Shown: positions 19,107-31,870, counted from the first letter of the stretch. The stretch is DNA of 64,000 nt from Carya illinoinensis (GCF_018687715.1 NC_056766.1:8221001-8285000); one strand, 5' to 3'. The notes: generated by a model from the letters alone, not told the origin. Made by a program: numbers and translations.

Positions 19107-20330
19107 TGCTGACGGCTATCAAGTTTAAATAAGGCACCATGCTGAGTCAATATCAAAAACTCAAGTGGCATTTCCAAATTATTTGAAATGTCAATTCAAA
19201 ACTCTGGACCATTCTTATTAATTGCTGTCGATACTGCTTTTGATCACTCTCACGTGGATATGAATAATTTGCCGACATAATTCTATTTTATATTTTGGGC
19301 GGAGAGAGAGAGAGAAGTAGCAGGCCGTGCCCCGTGGTTATTCATAAATTATGAAAATACATAATTAGCAAAAGGCAATGAAAAGAAATTGAGGGACGTT
19401 GAGAGTAGGATTAATAAATTGTCAATGGGAACCTATAATTTAGAGATGTGACCTTCATGGGTGGAAATCATGAAATTGTGAAGACATCAGGACCTTAGGA
19501 AAAAAATAATAATGGTAAAATAAATTATGAACATCATTGCCAATAACTCCTCATAGGTTTACATAGAGGTCGATCATCTTACAAATATATATAAGTTTAT
19601 AAATTGATGTAATTTAATATTATATATCATATCTATTTTTTAATAAAAAAATTTCACAATCTAATATACCATATGAAACTATATCAATATGCCAGCATAC
19701 TTTTACAAGTTTCTTTCATAGATCAACCATTTCCTTACTCGTAATTAACACACAGGCATGCATGAATATGCATGAGGTGGAATGTGGTCATCATAGACCA
19801 TTGTGTAAACATTGTGATGTTGTCTTCGTAAATGGCAGGTGATTTGTCAACTAGATACTTTTAGGGGGGTGTCTTGGCCGTTAGAACATATTGACCGTTG
19901 CTATAGATTTTGACTTTTCCTTTCTTGCCCTAGAAAATTGATCAATTAGGACGCAACACTTCAGCAGGAATTCCATTCTGTGTTTACATGTATCTACAAA
20001 TTTGGCTGTGCCTAGCTGTGTTCGGTAACTAATATTCAGGGCTATTCACAAACTATTTATTATTTTTTTAATATTATTTACAGATCATCTAAAATCACCT
20101 CAATATCTAAATTTAACTTAATGCAATGCAAATAATAGTAGATAATAGTATTTGTAGATAGGAGAAAGTGATGAGAGTACCCTCGATGAAGGGTAATGGT
20201 TGCAACAACTAGTGCAAGTTGTGGGTACAATTAATGCTAAAAGAGTGCTAAAAATGTCAGATATGAAATGAGATTAGAGCAGACTGTGTGGGAGATGGTT
20301 TGGAAGTGTCAGAAGAGAACCCAATGTTAG
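19107..20330. promoter_or_regulatory. Upstream region of the LRR receptor kinase with W-box words
   Basis: No gene seen in this 1.2 kb. Several TTGAC/GTCAA words cluster at about 19845-19925, including TATTGACCGTTG and TTTTGACTTTTCC. These are W-box-like sites for WRKY factors and are common upstream of immune receptors. Their function here is inferred only. Confidence 0.35.
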
Positions 20331-20375
20331 ACATGAAGAAAAAGTCTTGAAATCGTGCCACAACAGGGGGATTGT

Positions 20376-20383
20376 TATAAATA
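20376..20383 (+). promoter_or_regulatory. TATA box of the LRR receptor kinase
   Basis: TATAAATA lies 78 bases before the ATG at 20461, which implies a short leader of about 50 bases. The same segment is copied twice in the pseudogene block at 11700-12000. Confidence 0.7.
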
Positions 20384-20460
20384 CGTATCTTTTTGTGCTC
20401 ATATATAATGACATCGATACTCCTCCCTTTCATCCGGTTCAAAAATAGAAACCAAGAGAC

Positions 20461-23239
20461 ATGAGTTTTCTTTCCCATCTAATGCCTCAGGCCACCTTAT
20501 TATTTGTCCCTGCAACGTACTTGATCATATGCATGTTTCTTGGAGTAGAGTCTGCCACTTTGAGTCTTGTTACAGATAAGGAAGCTTTGATCTCATTCAA
20601 GTCTGTAATAAGTGAAGATCCTTCAAACCACCTCTCCTCTTGGGACAAAGACACATCCCCATGCAATTGGACTGGAGTTGTCTGCAACAAGTCTGGCCAG
20701 AGAGTGGTTGGCCTTGATCTTTCTGGTTCTAGACTTGTAGGGTCAATTAGCCCTCATATTGGCAATCTCTCCTTCATCCAGTCCCTTCAACTCCAAGATA
20801 ACCAACTTACAGGGATGCTTCCTGATCAGATTGGCAATCTCTTTCGTTTGGAAGTTCTGAACATCAGCTTTAACAACAGAATAGAAGGTGTGCTCCCCTC
20901 AAATATAAGCCAATGGACTCAGCTCAAGATCCTGGACTTGACTGAAAACAATATTGAAGGAAGAATTCCTGAAGAGCTTAGCTACTTGAGGAAGCTCGAA
21001 GTCTTGAAGTTGGGGAAAAACCAACTTTCTGGTGCAATTCCGCCTTCAATAGGTAACCTTTCCTCACTCTTCAACCTAAATTTAGGAACCAACAATCTCA
21101 GTGGCATAATACCTAGTGAATTGGGAAGCCTTCAAAATTTGAAGGAACTTGATCTCGCCATCAACAATTTGTCTGGAATCATTCCTCCATCACTATACAA
21201 CATATCCTCCCTAGTTTCCTTCATCGTAGCTTCAAACCAATTATGGGGTGAAATTCCGGGAGATGTTGGGATTAAGCTCCCAAATCTTTTAGATTTCAAT
21301 TTTTGCATCAATAAATTCACCGGAAAGATTCCATGGTCTTTGCACAATCTCACAAAAATACAGAACATCCGCATGGCGCACAACCTTCTCGAAGGAACAA
21401 TACCACCAGGACTTGAAAATCTCCCAGCTCTTCGAATGTATAATATTGGTTTCAATAGGATTAAATTGGGGAAAGATGGCCTCAAATTCATTGCTTCTTT
21501 CACAAATAGCACTTTCCTTAACTTCCTTGCAATTGATGGCAACCATTTTGAGGGCGAGATTCCAGAATCAATAGGCAATCTTTCTAAAGTTCTGTCGAAG
21601 TTATACATGGGAGGGAATCGTATTTATGGTAACATTCCCACGTCCATCACTCGTCTTACCGGCCTGAACTTACTAAACTTAACCGACAATTTGATTTCAG
21701 GTGAAATCCCACCTGAAATAGGCCTATTAGAGGAACTGAAGGAGTTGGGTTTGGCCAAAAATCAATTTTCTGGCAGCATTCCAGATTCCTTAGGTGATCT
21801 CCAAAAGTTAAATCATATTGATTTATCTGGAAATAGTTTGCAGGGCAAAATCCCAAAAACTTTTGGGAATTTCAAGAGTCTTCTTTCCATGGATTTATCC
21901 AATAACAAGTTAAACGGCAGCATATCTATTGAGACTCTGAGTCTCCCACGTCTGAACTCTGTTTTGAATCTGTCTAAGAATTTTCTAAGCGGGCCCCTGC
22001 CTCAAGAAATTTCTCGTCTACAAAGTGTTGCTACCATTGATGTCTCTGACAACAATTTGTCCGGTAATATCCCCAGCTCAATCAGTGGATGCAAGAGCTT
22101 GGAGAAATTGTTCATGGCCAGGAATATGCTTTCAGGACCGATACCGAATACCATAAATGATTTGAAAGGTCTGGACACTCTAGATCTCTCCTCCAATCAA
22201 CTTTCTGGCCCCATTCCTGCTGAACTCCAAGAGCTACAAGCCCTTCAGTCCTTGAACCTATCTTTCAACAATTTGGAAGGGGAAGTTCCAAGCGAAGGAG
22301 TTTTTAAAAATCTCTCTCAAGTCCATTTGGAAGGCAATCCAAAGCTTTGTCCGCAGTTTGGTTGTGCAGGGCGCGGAAGAAAGATTGCCAAAGTTCTTGT
22401 CATCGCAATTATCCCAGTATCATTGTTCATATGCATTATACTTGTCATATTGTTCTACTTCTACATAAAGAAAAGTAAATCAAAAGTCACAAAAACTTCT
22501 GATGTGCAAAATCATCAACATCAACTGGTCTCGTACAATGAACTCCGGTTGGCGACCGGAAACTTCAACCAAGAAAACTTTATTGGGAAAGGGGGCTACG
22601 GATCAGTGTACAAAGGCTACCTAAGCCAACGAACTCTCGTTGCAATCAAGGTCCTTGATAGTGAGAGGAAGAGCTCTTGGAAGAGTTTTTTGGCAGAGTG
22701 CGAAGCTTTGAGGAATGTTAGGCATCGAAATCTTGTTCGGCTGATCACATCCTGCTCTAGCATAGACTTCAAGAACATGGAATTTCTGGCTTTGGTGTAT
22801 GAATTTCTGGGTAATGGCAGCTTAGAAGACTGGCTTAAGGGGAAGAAGAAACATGCAAATGGGGATGCGTTGAACGTCGTGGAGAGGTTGAATGTAGCCG
22901 TTGACATAGCATATGCGTTGGATTATTTGCACCATGACTGTGCAGTTCCGGTGGTGCATTGTGATTTGAAGCCCAGCAACATTCTTTTAAGTGAAGACAT
23001 GACTGCAAAGGTAGGAGATTTCGGGCTGGCCACTTTGCTGATGGAAAGAACCGGCAATCAAACATATATTAGCTCTACAAATGTTCTTAAGGGATCCATA
23101 GGATACATACCTCCAGGTTGGTACTACAACAATATCTCTCTCTTCTGTTGGCTAATTGATGAAAGAAAGCAGAGACTGGTATTCAGCTGAAAACGTAGGC
23201 TGTCTATTATCTTCTATTCTGTGCAAATATATAATTCAT

Positions 23240-23272
<33 letters not shown>

Positions 23273-23757
23273 AAAGAAACCCATTTTTCTTTTAAAATTT
23301 GTAAACATATTGAATCGTGTATGATGCAGAGTATGGTTTCGGAGAAAAGCCGTCAACTTCTGGGGATGTATACAGCTTTGGGATAATGCTGCTTGAGCTC
23401 TTCACTGGAAAGAGCCCTACACATGAAAGCTTCATGGGAGGCCTAAACTTAACCAGATGGGTGCAGGAAAGTTTTCCCGTCAACGTGGAACAAGTACTCG
23501 ACCCAGAGCTGTTATCAATGATGAGTGAGCTCTACCATGATGACCAATCCATCAGCCCAGATAATCAACATGAATGCTTGGTCGCAATCCTTGGGGTTGG
23601 GCTATCTTGCACCGTAGAATCTCGTGATGGTCGCATCAGTATTAGAGATGCTCTGCACAAACTAAGATCTGCAAGGGACACCCTTCTTAAACCAGGACCA
23701 ATTGAAAAAATCGAAAGCACTGATCACGGGCCGGAAGCATCAGAGAGTAGACTGTAG
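20461..23757 (+). CDS. LRR receptor-like kinase, class XII type, non-RD (2 exons)
   Basis: Exons are 20461-23116 and 23330-23757. The intron (GT at 23117, AG at 23329) joins G+AG to give GYIPPEYGFGEKPSTSGD, and the product is 1027 aa. Signal peptide, residues about 1-33; N-terminal LRR cap (CNWTGVVC); about twenty LRRs of the plant type (LSGxIPxxLGxL); one membrane segment, about 644-668 (VLVIAIIPVSLFICIILVIL); then a kinase. The glycine loop GKGGYGSVYKG starts at about 709, with VAIK Lys730. The catalytic loop is HCDLKPSN (Cys834, Asp835) and the metal-binding motif is DFG, 853-855. Cys in place of Arg before the catalytic Asp makes it a non-RD kinase, as in FLS2, EFR and Xa21. That suggests a plasma-membrane immune receptor of the At3g47570 group. 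The ligand is unknown. A poly(A) run of about 28 bases lies in the intron at 23243-23270. Confidence 0.95.
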
Positions 23758-23956
23758 TGATTATGTGAAAATTTCAAGTTTGTAAACTTAAAGAGCGTCT
23801 ATGTGATAATTTCACGTCCTTGAGCACCTCATGCAAGCTCCCTCTGTAATTTTTTTCTTTTCTTTTAGTACTGGATTGTAGTTTCTGTTTTGATTTAATG
23901 TAAGTCTCATTATTTACCTCTAAATCCATGAGTGAAACTTTAGATTTTTTTATGAA

Positions 23957-24208
23957 GGGTAGTGCTAGGGCCACCGCTGGGGCTCCCGCTGGGAGCTCCT
24001 GCTAGGCCAAAAAAATTTTTTTTTTTTTTTGTTTTTTTTTTTCACATCATTTTTTTAATATTTTTAAATATTTAAAAAAATATAAAAAATTTATAATAAT
24101 ATTAAAAAAATTTTACTTAATCACTAAGAAAAAAAAAAAAAAAATGGGAGCTGTAGCTCCCAGCAGGATCCCCCAGCAGGATCCCCCAGCGGGGATCTAG
24201 CATTTTCC
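23957..24208. mobile_element. MITE with 9-bp target duplication (Mutator-like)
   Basis: The ends GGGTAGTGCTAGGGCC and (minus strand) GGAAAATGCTAGATCC are inverted. Inside them, CCGCTGGGG and CTGGGAGCT words are also inverted around a poly-T/poly-A core. The 9-mer TTTTATGAA flanks both sides (23948-23956 and 24209-24217), the duplication length of Mutator elements. It lies 200 bp past the stop of the receptor kinase. Similar ends (GTAGTGCTA, CTAGCAGAATT) appear near 39019 and 38990. Confidence 0.85.
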
Positions 24209-24217
24209 TTTTATGAA

Positions 24218-25340
24218 ACTTATTTATTGGGAAGAAATTATTGTCCAAGTAAATATGACCAAATTCAATCTCTTTTTTAATTTTTTTTAATGGATCTTAT
24301 AAATAAAATATAGCTCGATGATAAATTTGACTTTTGCCAAAAAGAAAAAAGCTTCCTTTCTCTCCCCCTTTTGAAAAGCTCTCTCCCAAAACCACACCCA
24401 TTTCTTAAATATCCATCTAGACGGGGTGGAGCTTCAGCTCATCCTTCCCTCTTACTCTCCAGAGTTGTCCAGTAGATTTTTTTGATTTTTTTCTAATTAT
24501 AGACGAAGATAGGCCAATATACTGATTTTTGGCCACCTATGACCTCCACGCCCCTAGTCACAAGACTTTTCAGTTTCCAATCCTTCAACTTCTGGATGAA
24601 AATCCCCCATAGTAGTGGCGTTTGAGTCTCATGTGCATCTTAAGCCATGCATCAGATCCACGCACTGCTTCACCATAGAGTTGTTTTCTGCCACCATGCC
24701 CTTCATCAGTGGGTCCAGCGGCCTCAGTTTCCTCTCTCTAGCAGTAGTACGTGATCCCCATGTGCCTTCATAGTTATTGATAGTTGTTTGCCAACATAAC
24801 GGACCATCTACGTACTAGTTTTTATTTTACTATGTTTCTACTCCTTCTAACCAAAGATCGTGAGAAAGCAGAAGAGTTTCCTTCAGCCAAATCGAACCAA
24901 TAGAGTGCGGCACAAAATCATCCACTGTGGCTTTTAGACGCAGTATCACAGTCTGACTTTCGGAATGCAGCAAAATCGCCTTGGTGGGAAATAGGTGGGA
25001 GCCAAGTCATTGGCTCATCCCTCCCTGTCCTCTTTTTTTTTTTAAAAAAAAAATTTCCTCATTGTGTTGCATTATCTAGTGATAAAAAAACATTTTGGCT
25101 GTTATTTAGATGAAATTTTAAGACTCAATTCTTCTATTATTGATAAATTTTTTTTCTAAAAGAAACCGAAGCGCGCTCCTGTGTCATGTGGCTATGATTT
25201 GTAAATAGTCGTGTTAAAATTGGTTTATGATTAATTAATAATTAATCTAGTTCTCAAGCAAAAATAATTTTTAAATATTATTTATGTATAAAAAAATATA
25301 TAATATAACATAAATAGTACCAAAAATATGGTTAGCAAAA

Positions 25341-25376
<36 letters not shown>

Positions 25377-28320
25377 AAAGAAAGAAAGCTTCTGACAAAG
25401 TTGCTTAATCAAACTAGTGGCATTTATTTATTACCGCTAGCCAAAAACAAAAGTTATGACATTATTACCGCCGTAAAAGATAGTTTCTAATAACGACCAA
25501 CAAAGAAACAGCAACTATGTCATTTGATTTTAATATTCAATTGAGATTAATTTAACTTAGTCTAATTTTAAACTGAGTCTAATATTTAAATACTCAATTT
25601 TTAAATTACTAAACTCATCTCTATTCAAAACATTTTTACATATGAGATTCACAACCTTTTTCAACTCAATACTTCTTTATACGTAGAATTCATAACATTT
25701 TTTCAACTTTCAATAAATAATAATAAACTTATTTTAACATCCAAACATAACTAAACTCATTTTAGATAGGCCCCACATAGAATAATGATGTACATACAAC
25801 ACTCTTCATAACATTTTTCACAACACATTATATAAAATGAGAGTAATTTTATTAAGTGGTGTTACTTTTATATGATATTTTAAAATTTAATTGTGAAATA
25901 TGTTGTAAAAAGTATCATGTTTATCATTTTTCAACTCATTTTTAATGTGATGAGATGAGATGAAATGAGTTGAATAGATTGTGTGTTTGGGTACTCAAAT
26001 TATCTCAATATTTCTCAATATAATTCATTACTATTCCTTATTTTATTATTATTTTTTACCTACTTTTTATTACTATTCATTACTTTTTATTACTATTAAA
26101 TATTCTATTATTATTTTTTATCTGTTTTTTATTACTATTTAAACATACCTCAACACTTCTCAACACCTAAACTAAAGTTAGAAACGACTTTTTATGTCAG
26201 TTTCCAATTGATCGCTCCCTTTATATAAATAAAAGTGGCACCCGGACATACAAATCGTCACTAAATATAGAATTTATCTTTCTATCTTTCGTGACCGCCA
26301 TTAAAGTTCCGTCACAAGAAACTTAATTTTTTCTAATGAATTTAATGTGGAATGAGATCAGTTCGCCACTTTCTTCCCATCATCAAACAATGATAAAAAA
26401 GGCATAAAAATAAAGCTTGTTCGTTAAAGCATATGCTGCATATCATAGAGACCGACTAAAATACATGCTTAAAAGCAATGATAAAAATAAAATAAAATAT
26501 ATCTATATAATATAAAGAATTTCCATTAATGGACCCTCGTACTTGTTGATACCAATATCATAATTGGCTGAAAAAGATTATTATTTTTTTCAATACATGA
26601 TGAGTGCCTTCTTCATTCATGATACGTTGAAATTTACACATTTTCGTGGGAGAAAGGAGGTTTTATCCTAGTCTTTGTCTCTGATACTAGTGCATCTACT
26701 TTTTAAGACTTGTTGATTGTCTCATCAGGATGAAAGGGTCAAATTATTGTGGTTTGAAAATAGATGCAGACCACCATGATTACTGTTGTTTTGCTCTCAA
26801 ACGTAGGGGAACCAAAGATTCCAATCAATTACTCACTTCCACAAGTCCGATTCATGCAGACTAGCAGAAACAGCCGTCTCGAGGACATACGTGTATGATT
26901 TATCCAAGGATATTATTGCAGTTGTTTTGCATCCCTTTTTATAAATGTCAGCATCCTCAAATATTTGCATTATTAGATAATCAGCCTGAAGGAGAAGAAG
27001 CATATATATTCAAGAAACTAGGATCCGTATGGTTGTTAGATTTAATTGACATCAATTCAATTCAATTCAATTCAATTTAAATTAAATTTAATATTTAAAA
27101 ACTCAACTATTAAATTATTAAATTCATCTTAATTCTATATCTTTTTATATTTAAAACTTACAATCTTTTTCAACTCAACATATTTTTATATGTGAAATTC
27201 ATAACTTTTTTAATTTTTTATAAATATCTTTACACTCATCTTAATATTTAAATACATCTAAATTTATCTTAAATAGATCGCACTAAACTCATTTTATTCT
27301 TCAACTCACTACTATTTATAAAGAACTCAACTCAACTCAACATCCAAACAACATCCAAACAAACGTAGCATTGTTTGTTTTGTTTTGTCCTGTCCTTGTT
27401 CTTGAAGGAGGCAAGTAAAACAAGCATACAATGACATATTCATCTGGCAATGGTATTTACCACTTAAGATATTTTCTTTAATTGCTCTAAGAATGTTTTT
27501 GTTCTTCCACTTTTAGATTGGATGAAACTTGTGCAGGTCAGAATTCAAACCATTCAAGGGGCTCTGGATCAAAGAAGATCCATATCTAGCCGATTCACTC
27601 GTATAACCAGAGGATTTTGTTGTATTCTGGAGAATATTGATGCTGCCATTTACTCGAAAGTCATTGGGAAGGAGTACCGTTTGTTGGTTAGCTTCAAGCA
27701 TGATTTGACCTCTCGAAACGTGTATTTCCAGTAAAGATTGGTTGTTTGTTTGTCTATCCTTAAAAAGGATTGCAATACTGGCGCAGCATTGGCTTTTTCA
27801 CGAAGAAGAGAAGTCCTTGGAAAGATGGGGCTTCAGTATTCACTGTTCTTCAGATGTAAGTGTTGGATTTTTTTTTTCTGGGCTAGATGATCAGTAGCTA
27901 TAGAGAGAAAATTGACCACTTTCCGAGGCAGACAACCACTGCAGAGACGAAGGAAAAGCACAAGAGCCAAGATCTGAATGCTACATGCCATAAATTGCAC
28001 TTGTGGAGTGACCCTGGTTTAGGGACTGAAAGCAAGGACAAAAAGCAAGATAGGAAGAAAAGTTTCTCGATCGTGAAGCACAAAGAATAAATAAAAGTAA
28101 AAAGCTCAAAAAAAGGGGTTCCTCTCGTGGGATGTGTCCCTTGTTTGCAGGGTAATACTCAATACCACCACATCACCTTTTTTCCTCTTACGCTGCCAAA
28201 CAAAGCCATATAGCTTTCCCAGTTTCCCTCCTCCCGTCCTCTTCCTCCCAACCTTTTTTGTACGCCCTTTTCTCTATCCGGACCCATTACTTGTGTCTCA
28301 CTCTGAAGAAAGGAGAACTA
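24218..28320. other. Intergenic region with dispersed AT-rich repeats
   Basis: No convincing gene. A dispersed repeat occurs twice in the same orientation, at about 25510-25790 and 27050-27300. Both copies read AATATTTAAA.ACTCAA, then TTTTTCAACTCAA, AATTCATAAC and CTAAACTCATTTTA. Other AT-rich repeat material fills 25800-26170. An open frame at 27522-27734 (MKLVQVRIQTIQGALDQRRS) follows an acceptor-like TTTTAG. It is unrecognised and is left as a possible exon fragment. Confidence 0.6.
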
Positions 28321-28321
28321 G

Positions 28322-28326
<5 letters not shown>

Positions 28327-28385
<59 letters not shown>
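28327..28385. repeat. (CT)n microsatellite in the CLE leader
   Basis: An uninterrupted CT run of about 59 bases ends 14 bases before the ATG of the CLE gene. Pyrimidine tracts like this are common in plant 5' leaders. It generates spurious Ser-Leu and Arg-Glu frames on both strands. Confidence 0.95.
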
Positions 28386-28387
<2 letters not shown>

Positions 28388-28399
28388 GAAGGCGGCAAT

Positions 28400-28645
28400 A
28401 TGCATGTTCATCAGTCTTTGCGGGTGGGGATGTTGAGGAAGCTAATGTTCTTGGCTTTTCTCGCTTTCTTGGTCTGCGTAGAGAAGGAAGCGGGCTTGGT
28501 TGTTGGTGTAAACAGCCTGCAGCCACCAAATATGCAAGAGAAACAACAGCAGAGGCAGCGGCCTAAACGTCTGAAGCATTCATTCGACGCGTTCTTCTCA
28601 AGCAAGAGAAAGGTTCCAAACGCCTCCGACCCTCTCCACAATTGA
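28400..28645 (+). CDS. CLE-family signalling peptide precursor
   Basis: A single-exon frame of 81 residues. Residues 11-36 form a signal peptide (MLRKLMFLAFLAFLVCVEKE). A basic, Gln-rich variable region follows (EKQQQRQRPKRLKHSF), and the protein ends exactly with RKVPNASDPLHN (70-81). That is a 12-residue CLE box of the R-x-V-P-x-G-P/S-x-P-L-H-N type, at the very C-terminus as in CLE precursors. CLE peptides are secreted, cut out, hydroxylated on proline and bound by CLV1/BAM-type LRR receptor kinases. The usual Gly at box position 6 is Ala here, and position 7 is Ser. The first ATG (28400) is taken; Met11 would give a tighter signal peptide and is equally possible. The leader holds the CT microsatellite. 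Confidence 0.85.
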   Translation: MHVHQSLRVGMLRKLMFLAFLAFLVCVEKEAGLVVGVNSLQPPNMQEKQQQRQRPKRLKHSFDAFFSSKRKVPNASDPLHN

Positions 28646-30090
28646 TGAAGCTCGCTAGCTTTCTAGTCTCACTGTTCTCTATCATTGCTTAAGAGGTTTA
28701 GGCGTCGGAAAATGCGAAAAGAAGACTTGAGAACCACATTATTCCTGAAAAAAGAAAAAATTATCACGGCCATGTTAGGTCCGTGCATTTTGTCAATGAT
28801 GATTGAGGGTTGTGCAGTATTTGTACTGTTGCTTTCCCCACTCCATGTTTTCAACTTTTGCTGTTTCTTTAGGACTTTAATATCCATATTTTGTAGTTTT
28901 CTATATACTAAAATGCATGATGTGTATGTAATTCGAATATTTTATATATGTGATTATGAAACTTTGCCTTTTGTGAACGTTCGTTTCGTTGGTTATTTTC
29001 GACAACTTTTTTCTTCCTTCACTGGTTCGACTTTTACACCAAAAGAAGTGTATGTGAAGTTCCTTGATAATCCATGGGAATCATGGTTTTTGGTGGCACA
29101 GGTAATTTTATGACGTCTGTATATTGATTGAGCTAAGATGGATGGTAAAATTCTAGAAGAAAGATAGGTTTACTGCTCTCCTACCATAATTTTACTATTT
29201 ATTTTATTTTTTATTTATTTTTACCTAATAGTTAAGTAAGTAATTATTAGCGAAGTTGTATATTTTTTTAATTTTTTTTAATTATTAAGGAGGTTAAAAA
29301 CTACTTAAAAGAAAATAATTAAAATTTTAAATACATTATAAAATAGTAAAATGATGATAAAAAAATAGTAAGTTGAGTGCTGATAGGGAGCTGTCCAGCA
29401 ATGACGATTGGGGTGCCCCCAGGCCAAATTCTCATTTTCAATTTTTATCAATCTTTTTCTTATATTTTTTTAATATTTTTAAATGTTTTTAAAAATATAT
29501 AAAAAAAATATAAATATACTAATAGTCATTTTTTTAATTAATAACTAAAAAATTAAAAATAATAAAATACATAAACGATAAAAATGAAAGAACAAAAGGA
29601 AGAAGTAAAGTAACATCATTCATCCAAAGTTCTGTTGTTCTGGCACTTCTGGTCGTTTCGAGGATATTTGCAGGTGGTGCATACATGGGTAGAGAATTCT
29701 GATACATATATGGTACTAAAAGTTCGTCACAAGGTTCGTTGGGATCTATGTCTAATTTTACCCAAAAAAAGAGATATTTCTGTCTTCTTCATCCTCTTTT
29801 TTTCTTTGGATAAATGACGTTCTATTATGTTCAGCAAAAGAAAAATACAGAGTGTCTTCTTTTGGGTAATGTCAAGTTGTCAACCGTACTAGCATTTGTA
29901 ATATTTTGACACTAGATATAAATACAACCAATTTACAATAAACTAGTTTTTAAATCTAAATTCCAAATAGATTAAAGTCCAAACAAAAGTCAAGGAAATT
30001 TTAAAAAACTAATATTTTAGGAAATAATTGTGAATTGGTTGTATATATCAGTTCTCTAATATTTTTGGTTTAGGAAATTCGGATAAGAGT
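28646..30090. other. 3' flank of the CLE gene and intergenic sequence
   Basis: No gene supported. The 142-codon frame at 28685-29113 lies in the probable 3' UTR and is rich in Phe, Ile and Cys without a recognisable domain. At about 29385-29600 one end of a MITE-like element (GTGCTGATAGGGAGCTG, then AT-rich) is visible. Confidence 0.5.
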
Positions 30091-30094
30091 ATAT

Positions 30095-30300
30095 TGCATT
30101 TAGGTCTCATTTGATTACACAATTTAAATGAGATAAAATGTTTTGTTAAAAGTTAAATAAAATATTGTTATCATGTAATTTTTTAATATTAATTTTACTT
30201 TAAAATTTGAAAAAATTGAACTATTTATTATATTTTGTATTGAAATTTGAAAAAATTATAATAATTAAATGAGATAAGATTGTTTCATATTTAGTATCCA
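30095..30300. repeat. Dispersed AT-rich MITE family member
   Basis: About 200 bases with inverted ends (CATTTGATTACACAATTT and GGTTTGGATACTAAATATG on the other strand). The core ATTTATTATATTTTGTATT is followed by AAAATTATAATAATTA.ATGAGAT. A clear relative with the same core lies at about 33413-33612, and an inverted relative at 8215-8395. Non-coding. Confidence 0.7.
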
Positions 30301-30659
30301 AACCATCACAAAAGTCACCATAACATTACCAGCTAACGTGTTTTGAAAAAGAAGTACTTGATTAACAATTTTCTTTGCAAATATTTTTCTTTCAACGTCT
30401 CTTTTTTGTATATAAAAAGTTGTAAAAAATAGTCTTTCATATAAGAAAAAATATATTCATTATCTTCTCATTATCTTATAATGTAATATTAAATGATAGG
30501 TTCACAAATAAAATATAATAAATAATCTCTAATCATCTAATGCTATATTATGAGATGATGAAAAAATGATGAGAATTGAGATGATGAGTAGCATTACTCT
30601 TCATATTTATATGCAACCAATCCCAACCACATATAACTAACCAAATTTGTCTAAGCTAT

Positions 30660-31870
30660 GTGTCTTGTTGGAAGTTTGAGATTGGAAGGAGGAGGAAGAG
30701 ATTAATTAGTAACATTTGTTTGGAAGTGTTAACATCATGTTTCGTACGCCCTTGGATCGGGTCGCTCAGACGGTCCAGGTCTTCACTTGAGTCGAGTCCT
30801 AAGGCAAGAGAGGGGCGGCCCTACGGTGGCCCAGGAAATCTCCAATGGCAAAGTCAATATAGAATAGAGATCAAATTGCTCTAAAGGGGAAGACAACAGT
30901 AGAGTATAATTGACAACATACTTGAGTTTTTTCTTTTCTAACTTGCAGTCATGAGCGACCTTTATACTTGGTCCTTTAGGTTAGGTGGATCATGCCCTAT
31001 GTTAGGGGGTAGAGGGATGCCTCCCCCCGGAGTCTCCACAGCTATACTGAATTTAATGTGGCGTAGTTTTTTTAGTGTCAGTCATTTAATGTGGCATGAG
31101 TCTCTAGCAGAGTTGCCTAATGTCATCTCTTCTCTTTTCCCCAATTATGGTTTCTTGCGTCCTTCTGCAACATCACATCTTAATATTGATGATTACTCCC
31201 GACTCACATGGGTCTAGGATCCGTCCTGAGCTACCAAATGGGGCCTTTTTGGACTCAGGCCGACATTCCCACAGCTTATGGGACCTAACGAAAAAATGGG
31301 CCCGAGTTAGTATTATGGGCTATAGGCCCTGACGAAAATACCCCCTAGCAGGAAGTATTAGTAAACTTGTTGACATCTCGACTATTATTGTTCTTTCACA
31401 TGAAAGCTAGCTAATTCTCACTCTCAATTGGGCATTTTAATGAATTTGTTATTCTTAATCATTACTAGGTAATTGTGGCCAAGGGAACCAAGGTGATCAA
31501 CATTTTACTATAAAATTGGATATCCCTTTTGTTGCCACAGATCAATGAGCTGGCTAGAGCAGTTTCAGATCGAGAAGGAATTTGTTTTGGGAATAAATTG
31601 AGAAAGGTGGATCAAGTTGAAATCAAATTCGAAAAAAGGTGACATGTGCCCAGGTTCTTGAGGGAGATAAGGAAACCTTAAGGGAGTATTATCAGATTGG
31701 CCGGATATTCCAAGAGGAAAATGGGTTTTTGGTAGGGTTAAATGGCGAGGTCCTAGAACTCGATTCATTCAACCAATTCACCGGTCCCACTAGTCCACTA
31801 GGTAACTGACGGGAAACCCGCCTACCCTAGGTGAGGGTGCGGGTATGGGCTAAGGAGGGTTCCTCACTTG
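30660..31870. other. Degenerate retroelement-like stretch
   Basis: Less AT-rich than its surroundings, with no open frame of note. The only recognisable piece is a Copia integrase motif at 31120-31217, listed separately. The rest (for example 30740-30840 and 31560-31860) I cannot assign. Confidence 0.4.
31120..31217 (+). pseudogene. Copia integrase fragment
   Basis: The frame ends SHLNIDDYSRLTWV, followed by a stop. IDDYSR.TWV is a hallmark of the integrase core of Copia retrotransposons. Nothing else of the domain could be followed in frame on either side, so this is a small relic. Confidence 0.6.

Noticed and set aside
27522..27734. 70-codon frame after an acceptor-like TTTTAG
   Set aside because: No recognisable family and no matching neighbouring exons; kept only as a note in the intergenic entry.
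28134..28529. 100- and 80-codon frames around the CT tract
   Set aside because: They run through the CT microsatellite and the CLE leader; only the CLE frame has a signal peptide and a family motif.
28685..29113. 142-codon frame downstream of the CLE gene
   Set aside because: No domain, hydrophobic low-complexity composition, and it sits in the probable 3' UTR.
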